Assembly (NCBI GenBank): GCA_017503885.1
Contig: JAFVSF010000193.1
Location: forward strand, 1 to 7,870
Source: Clostridia bacterium
Lineage (GTDB): Bacteria; Bacillota; Clostridia; Christensenellales; Borkfalkiaceae
Reading direction: 5' to 3'
Length of the DNA: 7,870 bases
Positions 1 through 7,100 of this stretch are shown piece by piece. Each line of letters opens with the position of its first letter. Position 1 is the stretch's first letter. The translations under genes and the position numbers were made by a program. The notes beneath the pieces are model-generated. The model ran no database searches and was not told the DNA's origin. It saw only the letters and a program-made list of their open reading frames with translations.

Positions 1-852
1 AGTAATCTGCCACATTGTAGATTCGATTGGAGCAAGCCATCCAACGATAACGTCCTTTAAAGGCCAAATAATTGCCGTGAAGATACAAGTACCTACAACG
101 TTTATCATAAGGTGCATAAATGCAGTACGCTTTGCGTTTACACCTGCACCAAGGCTCGCGAGTGTTGAGGTTATACAAGTACCGATAGTTGCACCAAGGA
201 CTATGAACATTGCACTGTCAAGACCGATAACACCTTCGCCTGCCATAATGATAACGATACCCGTTGCAGCAGAAGAAGATTGAACAAGTGCCGTAAATAC
301 AACTCCTACAAGTATTAAAAGCAACGGAAATTCAATAATTTTGAAAAGATTTTGGAAGAATTCGGTTATTTCCTTGCCACCTTTGAACGCACCACTCATA
401 AGGTCAAGACCTACGAACAACACGCCGAGTCCACATAAAATTAAGCCGATATTCTTAATTTTTTCTCGCTTTATAAACATCATCATAACGCCTACAAAAG
501 CAAGTCCCATCATAAATACGTCAATATCAAAACTTGAGCCAGAAAGAGCAACTAAAGCGTTAGTTACCGTCGTGCCAACGTTTGCACCCATAATAATTGA
601 GCAAGCTTGAACGAGCGTCATAATACCTGCGTTTACAAAACCTATTACGATAACGCTAGTTGCTGAAGACGACTGAATAATAGCCGTTGCCGCAATACCA
701 GTCAATACGCCTGCAAAACGGTTTGTAGAGATTGTACCCAAAAGGGCTTTCATACCTCTACCTGCACTCTTTTCTAAGCCTTCGCTCATCATATTCATAC
801 CTGCTATGAATACGCCGATACCTGTTAGAAGAGTTAAAAGACTAACTAACAT
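1..852 (-). CDS. Na+/phosphate cotransporter family protein (partial, C-terminus beyond window)
   Basis: My translation of the minus strand from the ATG at 852 gives 284 residues with no stop before the window edge, so the 3' part of the gene is missing. The protein is very hydrophobic and shows the duplicated core of the Na/Pi cotransporter (NptA/PNaS, SLC34-like) family: two QSSSA motifs (residues 60-64 and 191-195), each followed by a matching glycine motif (GANVGTT at 89-95, GATIGTC at 220-226). It begins with a GMNMMSEGL-type first helix, and about eight membrane segments can be drawn. Family members import inorganic phosphate with sodium across the cytoplasmic membrane; bacterial ones usually continue into a cytoplasmic PhoU-like domain, which would lie off the window, so its presence is unknown. 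The start is supported by AAAGGAG at 859-865, six bases upstream. It appears to have its own promoter. The phosphate substrate is a family-based inference. Confidence 0.93.
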   Translation of the reverse strand, partial: MLVSLLTLLTGIGVFIAGMNMMSEGLEKSAGRGMKALLGTISTNRFAGVLTGIAATAIIQSSSATSVIVIGFVNAGIMTLVQACSIIMGANVGTTVTNALVALSGSSFDIDVFMMGLAFVGVMMMFIKREKIKNIGLILCGLGVLFVGLDLMSGAFKGGKEITEFFQNLFKIIEFPLLLILVGVVFTALVQSSSAATGIVIIMAGEGVIGLDSAMFIVLGATIGTCITSTLASLGAGVNAKRTAFMHLMINVVGTCIFTAIIWPLKDVIVGWLAPIESTMWQIT

Positions 853-896
853 ATATTTCTCCTTTAAGTAAAAATTATATACAATTTTGATTTGTA

Positions 897-929
897 GTAG
901 GCTTGATTTTTGACTTTCTCTCAACCTAC
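897..929 (-). other. imperfect hairpin in the leader of the cotransporter gene
   Basis: Between the predicted promoter (942-971) and the ribosome binding site of the cotransporter gene, GTAGGTTGA (929-921) can pair with TCAAGCCTAC (906-897), leaving one bulged base and a 14-base loop. The leader would be about 70-80 nt. No run of T follows, so it is not a terminator. I do not recognise a known riboswitch; a stability or regulatory role is only a possibility. Confidence 0.3.
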
Positions 930-941
930 CCCACGATAAAA

Positions 942-971
942 ATTATAACTTATTTGTCAAGAAAAGGTCAA
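942..971 (-). promoter_or_regulatory. predicted sigma-A promoter of the Na/Pi cotransporter gene
   Basis: On the minus strand TTGACC (971-966) and TATAAT (947-942) are separated by 18 bases, a close match to the housekeeping consensus. Transcription would start near 935, giving a leader of roughly 80 nt. A second TTGACA lies inside the spacer but has no -10 at proper distance. No Pho-box-like operator was recognised nearby. Confidence 0.6.
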
Positions 972-1021
972 GCATTTTTATTTATTTTATTTTATCAAAA
1001 TAAAAAGGGCTTATTTTAGAC

Positions 1022-1060
1022 TTAAAAAGCACCGATAATCAACTTATAGGGCAATATATT
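1022..1060. repeat. 39-bp intergenic element, copy 1
   Basis: This stretch matches 2240-2278 at 30 of 39 positions without gaps. The core ATAATCAAC(T/C)TATA(G/A)GGCAAT is 19 of 21 identical. It lies between the terminator of the hydrolase gene and the promoter of the cotransporter gene. Both copies sit just after a terminator and upstream of the next gene on the minus strand. The rest of 853-1108 holds only the promoter, the leader hairpin and the terminator described here; I see no gene in it. Confidence 0.6.
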
Positions 1061-1071
1061 AAAATTGACAC

Positions 1072-1101
1072 AAAAAAAGAACTTGCAATTAGCAAGTTCT
1101 T
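1072..1101 (-). terminator. intrinsic terminator of the serine hydrolase gene
   Basis: A perfect 10-bp stem, AAGAACTTGC pairing with GCAAGTTCTT (1101-1092 with 1086-1077), encloses a 5-base loop and is followed on the minus strand by a run of T (1078-1072). It begins about eight bases after the hydrolase stop codon. The plus strand also has a T run after the stem, so it would work in both directions. Confidence 0.9.
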
Positions 1102-1108
1102 TTTTCTT

Positions 1109-2212
1109 TTATTTTTTATTGAAGTATTCATTATAAATTGCCTTAACTATTTCTAAATGCTTACCCGTAAACATTGTAGGCCATTCCATTATATGCATAC
1201 CTATAAACACCGAGATTTGATTTTTAGGATCTATCATAACGTACGAACAAGCCGCTCCGTCCCATCCGAACTCGCCTTCCTCTAATCCCCAATCGGTATT
1301 TTCTTGCCTAACTCTAACACCCAAGCCATAGCCGTAAACACCGTCGCCTTGAATACACGTAAAACCACTGTTTATTGACATCTTTTTAACTTGCTCGGTT
1401 GCCATAAGTTTAATAGTTTCGGGCTTTAACACTCTATATCCGTTTTTTGCAACGCCGTTATTTGCGAGTGCATCTGCAAAAATAGAGTAGTCATCAACAG
1501 TAGAAATTAGCCCTGCGCCACCACTTTCATAAGCTTTAGTAGGTAACAAAATGTTTTCTTCCACTATCTTGATAAGACTTCCGTCTTCACTTGCCCTATA
1601 GATATCTGCCATATCGGTTTCATCGTTATCGTAACCCGAATTCTTCATACCAAGTGGAGAAAAAATAACCTCGTTTACGTATGAAGAAAATTTCTTGCCA
1701 GACGCAACCTCGACAACTGCCGTTAAAACGTCGTGACAAAGGCTGTATTGAAAACGCTCGCCTGGGCAAAATGAAAGCGGACTTTCAACAAACTTTGGTA
1801 TAAAATCACGAAGAGTTGCTTGCCCGTTACTTTGCTTTGCCAAACTTTCAATAGGTTGAGTGTGTATATTGTAATCAAAGCCAGCAGTCATTGTGAAAAG
1901 ATGCCTAACTGTCATCTCGTTGCCGACACGGGTTTTTTCTCCGTTGCCGTCTATTATAAAGGCATTTTCTATTTCGGGAAGATATTTGCTTACCTTATCA
2001 TCTAAGCCTATTTTACCTTCCTCTACAAGCCTTAATGCTGTCGTTACGGTGATAACCTTACCACACGAATACATATAAAGTTTTTCTTTGCCTGTTACAC
2101 CCTTTCCAAATGCAAATCTACAAACGTTTTCGTGCGATTTATAGCAAGCAACGTCAATATACGGCACGCCTAATTCTTCAACAAGTTTGGCTACGAATTC
2201 TTTTGCACTCAT
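1109..2212 (-). CDS. serine hydrolase, class C beta-lactamase / EstB-like esterase family
   Basis: The 367-residue product has the layout of the beta-lactamase-related (serine beta-lactamase-like, Pfam Beta-lactamase) hydrolases. The nucleophile motif SxxK is S49-C-G-K52. The second motif tyrosine is in FQYSLCHD with Y156, where YSL stands in place of the penicillinase YxN. The third strand motif appears as GWDG at 316-319, where true class C enzymes have KTG; GWxG-type variants are typical of esterases and peptidases of this family. A GGAGL segment (231-235) is also typical. There is no signal peptide or membrane segment, so it is predicted to be cytoplasmic, which argues against a resistance enzyme. 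The natural substrate cannot be read from sequence. AAGGTG at 2217-2222 supports the start. It is flanked by terminators on both sides and is therefore likely monocistronic. Confidence 0.92.
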   Translation of the reverse strand: MSAKEFVAKLVEELGVPYIDVACYKSHENVCRFAFGKGVTGKEKLYMYSCGKVITVTTALRLVEEGKIGLDDKVSKYLPEIENAFIIDGNGEKTRVGNEMTVRHLFTMTAGFDYNIHTQPIESLAKQSNGQATLRDFIPKFVESPLSFCPGERFQYSLCHDVLTAVVEVASGKKFSSYVNEVIFSPLGMKNSGYDNDETDMADIYRASEDGSLIKIVEENILLPTKAYESGGAGLISTVDDYSIFADALANNGVAKNGYRVLKPETIKLMATEQVKKMSINSGFTCIQGDGVYGYGLGVRVRQENTDWGLEEGEFGWDGAACSYVMIDPKNQISVFIGMHIMEWPTMFTGKHLEIVKAIYNEYFNKK

Positions 2213-2239
2213 ACAACACCTTAATTTTAATTAATTTTG

Positions 2240-2278
2240 TTAAAAACTACGAATAATCAACCTATAAGGCAATTATTT
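2240..2278. repeat. 39-bp intergenic element, copy 2
   Basis: Second copy of the element at 1022-1060. It lies between the rpsR operon terminator and the hydrolase gene, ending 28 bp before the hydrolase ATG, where its promoter is expected. No good TTGACA/TATAAT pair is visible in 2213-2300, so the element may contain or overlap the promoter. The left part, AATAAT..CC..GG..ATTATT, is weakly palindromic. Function unknown. Confidence 0.6.
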
Positions 2279-2301
2279 TGCATTGCTTTCTTCTTTATTG
2301 C

Positions 2302-2346
2302 AAAAACGAGGTTTGCTTACGCCTTTAAAACGGCTAGCAAACCTCG
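2302..2346 (-). terminator. terminator of the rpsF-ssb-rpsR operon
   Basis: An 11-bp stem, CGAGGTTTGCT with AGCAAACCTCG (2346-2336 with 2317-2307), is followed on the minus strand by TTTTT (2306-2302). The 18-base apical part can form a small extra GCC/GGC stem. It lies about 60 bases beyond the rpsR stop. The plus strand also shows a T run after the stem. Confidence 0.85.
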
Positions 2347-2404
2347 CTGTTTTTTATTTAATTTAGATTAAATTACTATATAATTTTTATCTAAACCGAA
2401 TTTC

Positions 2405-2668
2405 TTATTCACCCTTGAATGGTAATAAAGCTACAAGTCTTGCTCTCTTTATTGCACTTGCAAGGATTCTTTGGTGCTTAGCACACACACCGGTCATACG
2501 ACGTGGTAACATTTTACCCTTTTCGGTGATGAATTTCTTTAATTTTGCAGTATCTTTATAATCGATAGCAGTTGCCTTTTCTACGCAGAAAGCACAAACT
2601 TTTCTTCTTGGTGCTTTTCTTACAGGCTTTTTAGCAGCTACCGGAGTTGCAATAGTCTTTTCTTCCAT
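2405..2668 (-). CDS. rpsR: 30S ribosomal protein S18 (zinc-binding form)
   Basis: The 87-residue product is ribosomal protein S18, which binds the central domain of 16S rRNA on the 30S platform as a dimer with S6. Recognisable S18 segments are the basic N-terminus, IDYKDTAKLKKFITEKGKML (36-55), PRRMTGVCAKHQR and the end RARLVALLPF. A CxxC pair (C25, C28) and C62-A-K-H65 form a candidate zinc site, marking it as the cysteine-containing C+ type rather than the C- paralogue made under zinc shortage in some bacteria. It is the last gene of rpsF-ssb-rpsR; its start is 19 bases after the ssb stop, with AAAGGAG at 2676-2682. Expression is probably controlled through the operon leader. Confidence 0.97.
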   Translation of the reverse strand: MEEKTIATPVAAKKPVRKAPRRKVCAFCVEKATAIDYKDTAKLKKFITEKGKMLPRRMTGVCAKHQRILASAIKRARLVALLPFKGE

Positions 2669-2687
2669 TTTCTTGCTCCTTTATAAA

Positions 2688-3101
2688 TTAAAATGGTAAA
2701 TCGTCTTCGTTGACAGGCTCTAAAGCAGGTCTGTCGTTACGACGAACAGGCTCAGCCATTTCAATATCCATGCCTTCGCCTTGTGTTCTTACGGATAAGA
2801 ATTCAACTTCATTAGCAATAATATCCGTTACTTGTCTCTTATTTCCGTCTTTATCCTCGTATTGACGATTTTGAAGGCTTCCAACAATAGCAACTTTACT
2901 ACCTTTTTTAAGATATCTACCACAGTTTTCTGCGTGAGTTCTCCATACGGTTACGTTGAAAAAGTCAGTTGTCCTTTCGCCATCACTACCTTGATAAGGT
3001 CTGTTTACTGCAATACCAAGACGGCAGAATGCTACGCCAGTTGCAGTTTCACTCATTTCAGGATCACGAGTTAAATTTCCGATCAAAAATAATTTGTTCA
3101 T
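2688..3101 (-). CDS. ssb: single-stranded DNA-binding protein
   Basis: The 137-residue product begins MNKLFLIGNLTRDPEM and forms a standard OB fold over about residues 1-105, including the core TTDFFNVTVWR (44-54, with W53 as a likely DNA-stacking residue) and YLKKGSKVAIVGSL. A short, acidic and proline-containing linker leads to the tip EDDLPF, the conserved acidic tail that recruits replication and repair partners. It coats single-stranded DNA as a tetramer during replication, recombination and repair. The tail linker is short compared with B. subtilis SsbA. Position between rpsF and rpsR is the usual Bacillota arrangement; it starts 13 bases after the rpsF stop, with GGAG at 3109-3112. This identifies it as the housekeeping SSB rather than a phage copy. 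Confidence 0.97.
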   Translation of the reverse strand: MNKLFLIGNLTRDPEMSETATGVAFCRLGIAVNRPYQGSDGERTTDFFNVTVWRTHAENCGRYLKKGSKVAIVGSLQNRQYEDKDGNKRQVTDIIANEVEFLSVRTQGEGMDIEMAEPVRRNDRPALEPVNEDDLPF

Positions 3102-3114
3102 AGTCTTTCTCCGA

Positions 3115-3396
3115 TTAACGTTTAGTTATAAGACGTCTAATAACGTTTTCAGCGATACCGATAACTCTCTTCATTTCTTGAACGAGGTCACAGTCACCTT
3201 CAAACGCCATGTATACGTAATAACCTTCAGTTTTGTAGTCGATAGGATAAGCGAGTTTCTTAACGCCCCACTTTTCAACCTTCTCAACAGTACCACCTGC
3301 TTTTAATACAACGTTTTCGATTTTAGCCATTAAAGCTTCTCTCTTTTCGTCGGTACAAGCAGTATCCAAAATGTAAATCATTTCGTACTTGTTCAT
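3115..3396 (-). CDS. rpsF: 30S ribosomal protein S6
   Basis: The 93-residue product is ribosomal protein S6, a ferredoxin-like alpha/beta protein that pairs with S18 on the 30S platform. Typical segments are the N-terminal strand NKYEMIYILD, the AGGTVEKVEKWGVKKLAYPI stretch (residues 33-52), YYVYMAFEGD and the C-terminal VIRRLITKR. The length is that expected for short Gram-positive S6; it lacks the acidic, glutamate-tailed extension of E. coli S6. The start is supported by GGGAGGT at 3405-3411, eight bases upstream. It is the first gene of rpsF-ssb-rpsR and is preceded by a consensus promoter and a structured leader, through which the S6:S18 complex probably feeds back on the operon. Confidence 0.97.
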   Translation of the reverse strand: MNKYEMIYILDTACTDEKREALMAKIENVVLKAGGTVEKVEKWGVKKLAYPIDYKTEGYYVYMAFEGDCDLVQEMKRVIGIAENVIRRLITKR

Positions 3397-3414
3397 TTCT
3401 TTTTACCTCCCGGA

Positions 3415-3455
3415 CTTATTCGGCTTATGGTCTTGCCATAAGCAAGGTAACTAAG
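3415..3455 (-). promoter_or_regulatory. candidate S6:S18-binding leader motif upstream of rpsF
   Basis: Just upstream of the ribosome binding site the minus strand forms a perfect 7-bp hairpin, CTTATGG with CCATAAG (3442-3436 with 3430-3424, loop CAAGA). It is immediately followed by CCG (3423-3421). A lower stem, CTTAGTT with AATAAG (3455-3449 with 3420-3415, one bulge), encloses an internal loop with ACCTTG on one side and CCG on the other. A CCG bulge next to a hairpin is the published hallmark of the S6:S18 leader element that mimics the 16S rRNA binding site and represses the operon. I matched it by eye, not with a covariance model. Confidence 0.55.
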
Positions 3456-3519
3456 AAGAGCCTAAATATTTGCCCTGCTTAGTGATATGAAAAACGCTAT
3501 TTGCGTGATTCAACTTTTA

Positions 3520-3536
3520 CTTGAGCATAGCCCAAG
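3520..3536 (-). other. 5'-end hairpin of the rpsF operon transcript
   Basis: CTTGGGC (3536-3530) pairs with GCTCAAG (3526-3520) across a 3-base loop, with one G-U pair. It falls at or within a few bases of the predicted transcription start near 3537, so it would cap the 5' end of the operon mRNA and could protect it from decay. The rest of the ~140-nt leader (3397-3537) contains no open reading frame I would support. Confidence 0.4.
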
Positions 3537-3543
3537 CCTAAAC

Positions 3544-3572
3544 ATTATATAATTATTATTTTTGTTTGTCAA
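3544..3572 (-). promoter_or_regulatory. consensus sigma-A promoter of rpsF-ssb-rpsR
   Basis: TTGACA (3572-3567) and TATAAT (3549-3544) are both perfect consensus hexamers separated by exactly 17 A/T-rich bases. This strength fits a ribosomal protein operon. The start point would be near 3537, giving a leader of about 140 nt before the rpsF ATG. Confidence 0.9.
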
Positions 3573-3587
3573 GCGTTTTTACGCTCT

Positions 3588-3632
3588 GCGTTTTACCCAC
3601 GCCCCCTTTAAAAAGGGCGTAGGGTAATTCGT
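3588..3632. repeat. 45-bp imperfect palindrome between the giant gene and rpsF
   Basis: TTACCC-T-ACGCCC on one arm pairs with GGGCGT-GGGTAA on the other (12 pairs and one bulged base); pairing can extend outwards by a CG step and inwards by CCCTT/AAGGG. It lies about 35 bases after the stop of the giant gene and could end that transcript, but no run of T follows on the minus strand, so it is not a classical intrinsic terminator. A dispersed palindromic (REP- or MITE-like) element is an alternative. Next to it, 3572-3590 contains two small overlapping GCGT/ACGC hairpins. Confidence 0.6.
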
Positions 3633-3665
3633 GTTATTTTAAATATCCGTACGATTGCTTATCAA

Positions 3666-4154
3666 TTAGAAATCTGGCAATGCGTCTACAAGGATTTCAA
3701 GAAGTTGGTCTGCTGTAAGGCTTCTCCAGAACGTTCTACCTACTGCTTCTACGTAAACCATATAATCTGGATCGGTAGGTATACGAACCTCTGTTGCGTG
3801 AGCGTTAAGGGCTGCCTCGATTTTTGCTTTGTAGTCGTTATCCTTTTCTGTGTTTCCAGTATTTGTATCAATAGCATCGTTTACAACGAGTAATCCGTAT
3901 GAAGCATCCATCTTCTTGATAGTTTCATCGTCGAAAGGAAGGATTTTTGCATCGTACATATCGCCTGCAGTTGACGTCTTAAGAGCATCAGTAAGTGCAC
4001 CATTGATATTACCTATCGTTGTATCTTCGCCAAGGAGAGCAAGTGGAGTTCCAGCTGGGTCACCGAATACGTCGCCAAGCGTTACTCTTCCTTTAACGCT
4101 ATCAAGAAGTTCATTTGCAAAGTTGTTAGATTGCATTTGCTTAATAGTGAAATC
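3666..4154 (-). other. C-terminal end region of the giant protein
   Basis: After the last Cys/His module, one more module start is visible (DFTIKQM, then VTLGDVFGD at 1235-1242) but it lacks the Cys/His insert and the WY end. A further LG-type motif (TIGNINGAL) follows, then a charged alpha/beta-looking stretch and a final amphipathic helix TADQLLEILVDAL. It resembles a capping region of a repeat array. It contains no cysteine and no recognisable anchoring or dockerin domain. Confidence 0.55.
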
Positions 4155-7100
4155 TGCTACGGCAAGCGTCAAGTTATCGGTAACAGCAACGTAAGTACCA
4201 TCGTCTTGTTCATCATACCAATCATCGCCTGCTACGTGAGCGCCGTCTGGGTGAACGAAACAAGTATCGTCGTGAGTACACTTTTCGTGTCCCATAAACT
4301 CGCCGAGAGTGATGTTTTCAAGTTCTTTCTCAACGTCGAACTTACCATTTAAGATGTCGGTCATAATAACGCTTGCGAAAGTTCTTTCAAGAGCAGTTGC
4401 CTTTCTAAACTCGTCGTTTTCATCAATTACGCCGTCGTTATTTGAGTCTGTCTTTACGTACCACATATTAGTTGTCTTGTGGTCGGTATCGCCGTGTTCA
4501 AGTTCTTTAGCACATACTCTATTGCCGTCTTCGTCAATATAACAATGTGAGTAACCTAATACGTCACCTGCATAAACACCTTCAAATACAGCGTCTAAAT
4601 CTAAACCGTTAGTAAACAATTCGTGAAGGTCTACGTCTGCAATCTTATCGAGAACAAGAGTAGTTCTAACGTAAGTGGTGTTTCCACCTTCTACCTTCTT
4701 TTCGTACCAACCTTCTTCACATACGTGAGTTGAGGATACTTCGGTAATAGGACAAGTTGCTCCACTGCCGTCGCAATGAACGAGGTTCATTGCTTCGCCA
4801 AGTTTAACGCCTTTCAAGGTTTCAGCCATGCTGAATCTACCACTCATAAGTTTTTTAAGAGTAAGGTCTGCAACTGCACTTTCAACAGCGCCTGCTTTCT
4901 TGTACTCTCCACCTTCTTTGTAGTACCAACCCTTGCCAGTATGTTCGTGTTCTTCTTCAAATTCACAAATATAGTGAGTATGATACGTGAACAAATCGTC
5001 TACGTGTGCTTGATCGCAGTAAACAAATTCTTCACTGCCTTCTACTACAGAGTACATAATTTCTTCGCCTTCGTGAAGGTGATATGCACCCTTGTCGTCT
5101 ACGTGAGTTTCATCGCCACAAATAATGTAGTCTGTATCTTCATTTTTGCTGAATTCGTATTCGCCACATCTGTAGTAGCCCATAATTTGACCGGCATATA
5201 CGTCTTCGATAACCTTTGATGGGTCAAATCCTTTTGCAAGAATTTCTTCAACAGTTAAGTCATAGAACGCAAGCATAATTACGTTCTTTGCTCCGTGTGT
5301 TGGATGAGGTTCTCCGTTAGACTTGATCCAAGCACCGTTTACAAGTGTACCACCTGCAAAGTTACCGAGTTCAACTTTACCAAAGTATGGAATAATTAAA
5401 CCACTCTTAAGTTTGTTTCTATTAGCGTAAATTGTGCCGAGCGTTAAGTCGTTGCAAAGGATATTCATAGGAACTGCATACGTTCCACTGATAATCCATG
5501 CTCCATCGTATTCATGCTCTATCGTTGTTTTCTTAAAGGTCTTTGAAAGAGCCTTTGTCTTAACGAGATATCCTGCTACGTGACCTGCAGGCATGTTCTC
5601 CAAAGCACCCTCTGCTCCGAAGAATAAGGTCACCATCTTCTTTGTTTGAAGAGCCTTAGACATGCTAATTCCTGCTACTGCATTGAGAACTTCTGCATAG
5701 TTTCCTGTAATAGTAAGAGCATAATCGTTTGCTACGTCATATTCAAACTTACAAGACAAGTTCTTTTTAAGCGTCTTTTCTGCGAAAGGTAATAACGTTT
5801 CGCCAAAGTTAAGATGTCCAATAGCGTGAACTGCAAATTCAGTTTTAGTTACACGTTTCTTTACTAAGTCGTAAACGTCTGCAAGCGTTACTGCAAATAC
5901 GGCACGAACGAATTTTGCTATCTTACCTTGAAGATAAAGTTCTGGGCTAGTTGCAAATTGCCATGCATAGCCTTGTGCAGAAAGTGTAAGTTTCTTAGCC
6001 ATGAACTTTCTAAATACGTCGTAGAATATATCGCCTAAACTAAGGTCGCTATAAGTGTTGTAAAGAACAGCTTTGATAATCTTATTCTTATAAGCGTCGT
6101 AAACTTGCTTTATTCCAAGGTTAAACGTTTTAGAAATTATTGCACTGAAGTTTTGATCTGCAAAGAACTTTCCACCATTGTTTGCCTTGTTTACGTATGC
6201 GTATTCGCCATCCAAACCGAGTTCTATCTTATTAGTTTTAGCAAGTTTTCTAGTTATATCGTATAACGCATCACCGATTAAGGTTTGGCTATATACGTTA
6301 TTTAAGAAGAAGTTTAGCTTGTTCTTTTCTTTAAGAAGTTCGTTGATTTGAATATTGAAGAATGGTTCGAATATATCTTTAAAGTTTTTGCTTAATACGT
6401 ATTTTCCTTCAACAACCTTATCGCTTGCATATCCACCGATATCAAGGTTGTACTTGTCTTGTTTATAAACGAACTGAACGAGAACGTCATATAAAATGTC
6501 GCCCATTTCTCTATTTATAAACATTTCAGTAGCTTTCTTTTTGAAGGATTTGTTTACTATATCATTATATATAGTTTTAACCTTTACGTTTGCTACGTCT
6601 TCTACTAACTCTTTAAACGCACCGTCTACAGTATAACCAGACTTGTCGTCGCCATTGATAGTAGAATCTATCTTTGTCTTATTATAGAAATCTTTAATAA
6701 ACGTACCGAGGTAACTTTCGCCCATTACATCTACTATCATCTTTGGATTCATGATAACTGCAACTACGTAAAGAACTACGCTTGATGGTAAACTGTAAAT
6801 GGTGTTAGTAATACCAGTTACCTTGTTGCCATTCTTGTCGTACCATTGTTTATTATCGTCGCTTGAAGTGAGGTTTGCAAAGTCACCGAAGAATACTTTA
6901 TCCGTTCTGTTAAGAATGTAGGCAATCTTAGGATCAGAAGACATCTTGTTAGTTTCGTCTTTCTTGAAACCAAAGAGAGTATCTACAAGTTCTGTAACAA
7001 CGAAGAGTTCGAGAAGTTCGTCTGCACCTGCGTTGCCAATCTTTTCTTTACCGAGTAAATCTGCAATGTAATCGTGTACGGTTCTTCCTACGCACATAGT

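Noticed and set aside
77..610. Two plus-strand open frames opposite the transporter gene
   Set aside because: They are shadows of the transporter reading frame, which shows clear family motifs on the minus strand.
871..880. TATAAT close to the transporter ribosome binding site as an alternative -10
   Set aside because: No -35 at a proper distance, and transcription would start almost inside the ribosome binding site.
3490..3506. Small hairpin ACGC-AAATA-GCGT followed by TTTTT in the rpsF leader as an attenuator
   Set aside because: The stem is only four base pairs and unlikely to stop transcription; no competing structure is evident.
4413..4448. Complete dockerin domain linking to a cellulosome
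   Set aside because: Only one calcium loop is present; dockerins need two related loops with a defined spacing, and neighbouring sequence lacks the second.
4776..5219. Plus-strand open frame of 147 codons inside the giant gene
   Set aside because: It is antisense to the Cys/His modules, has no ribosome binding site, and its Cys/Phe/Val-rich composition is that of a complement of acidic codons. The minus-strand frame explains the region.
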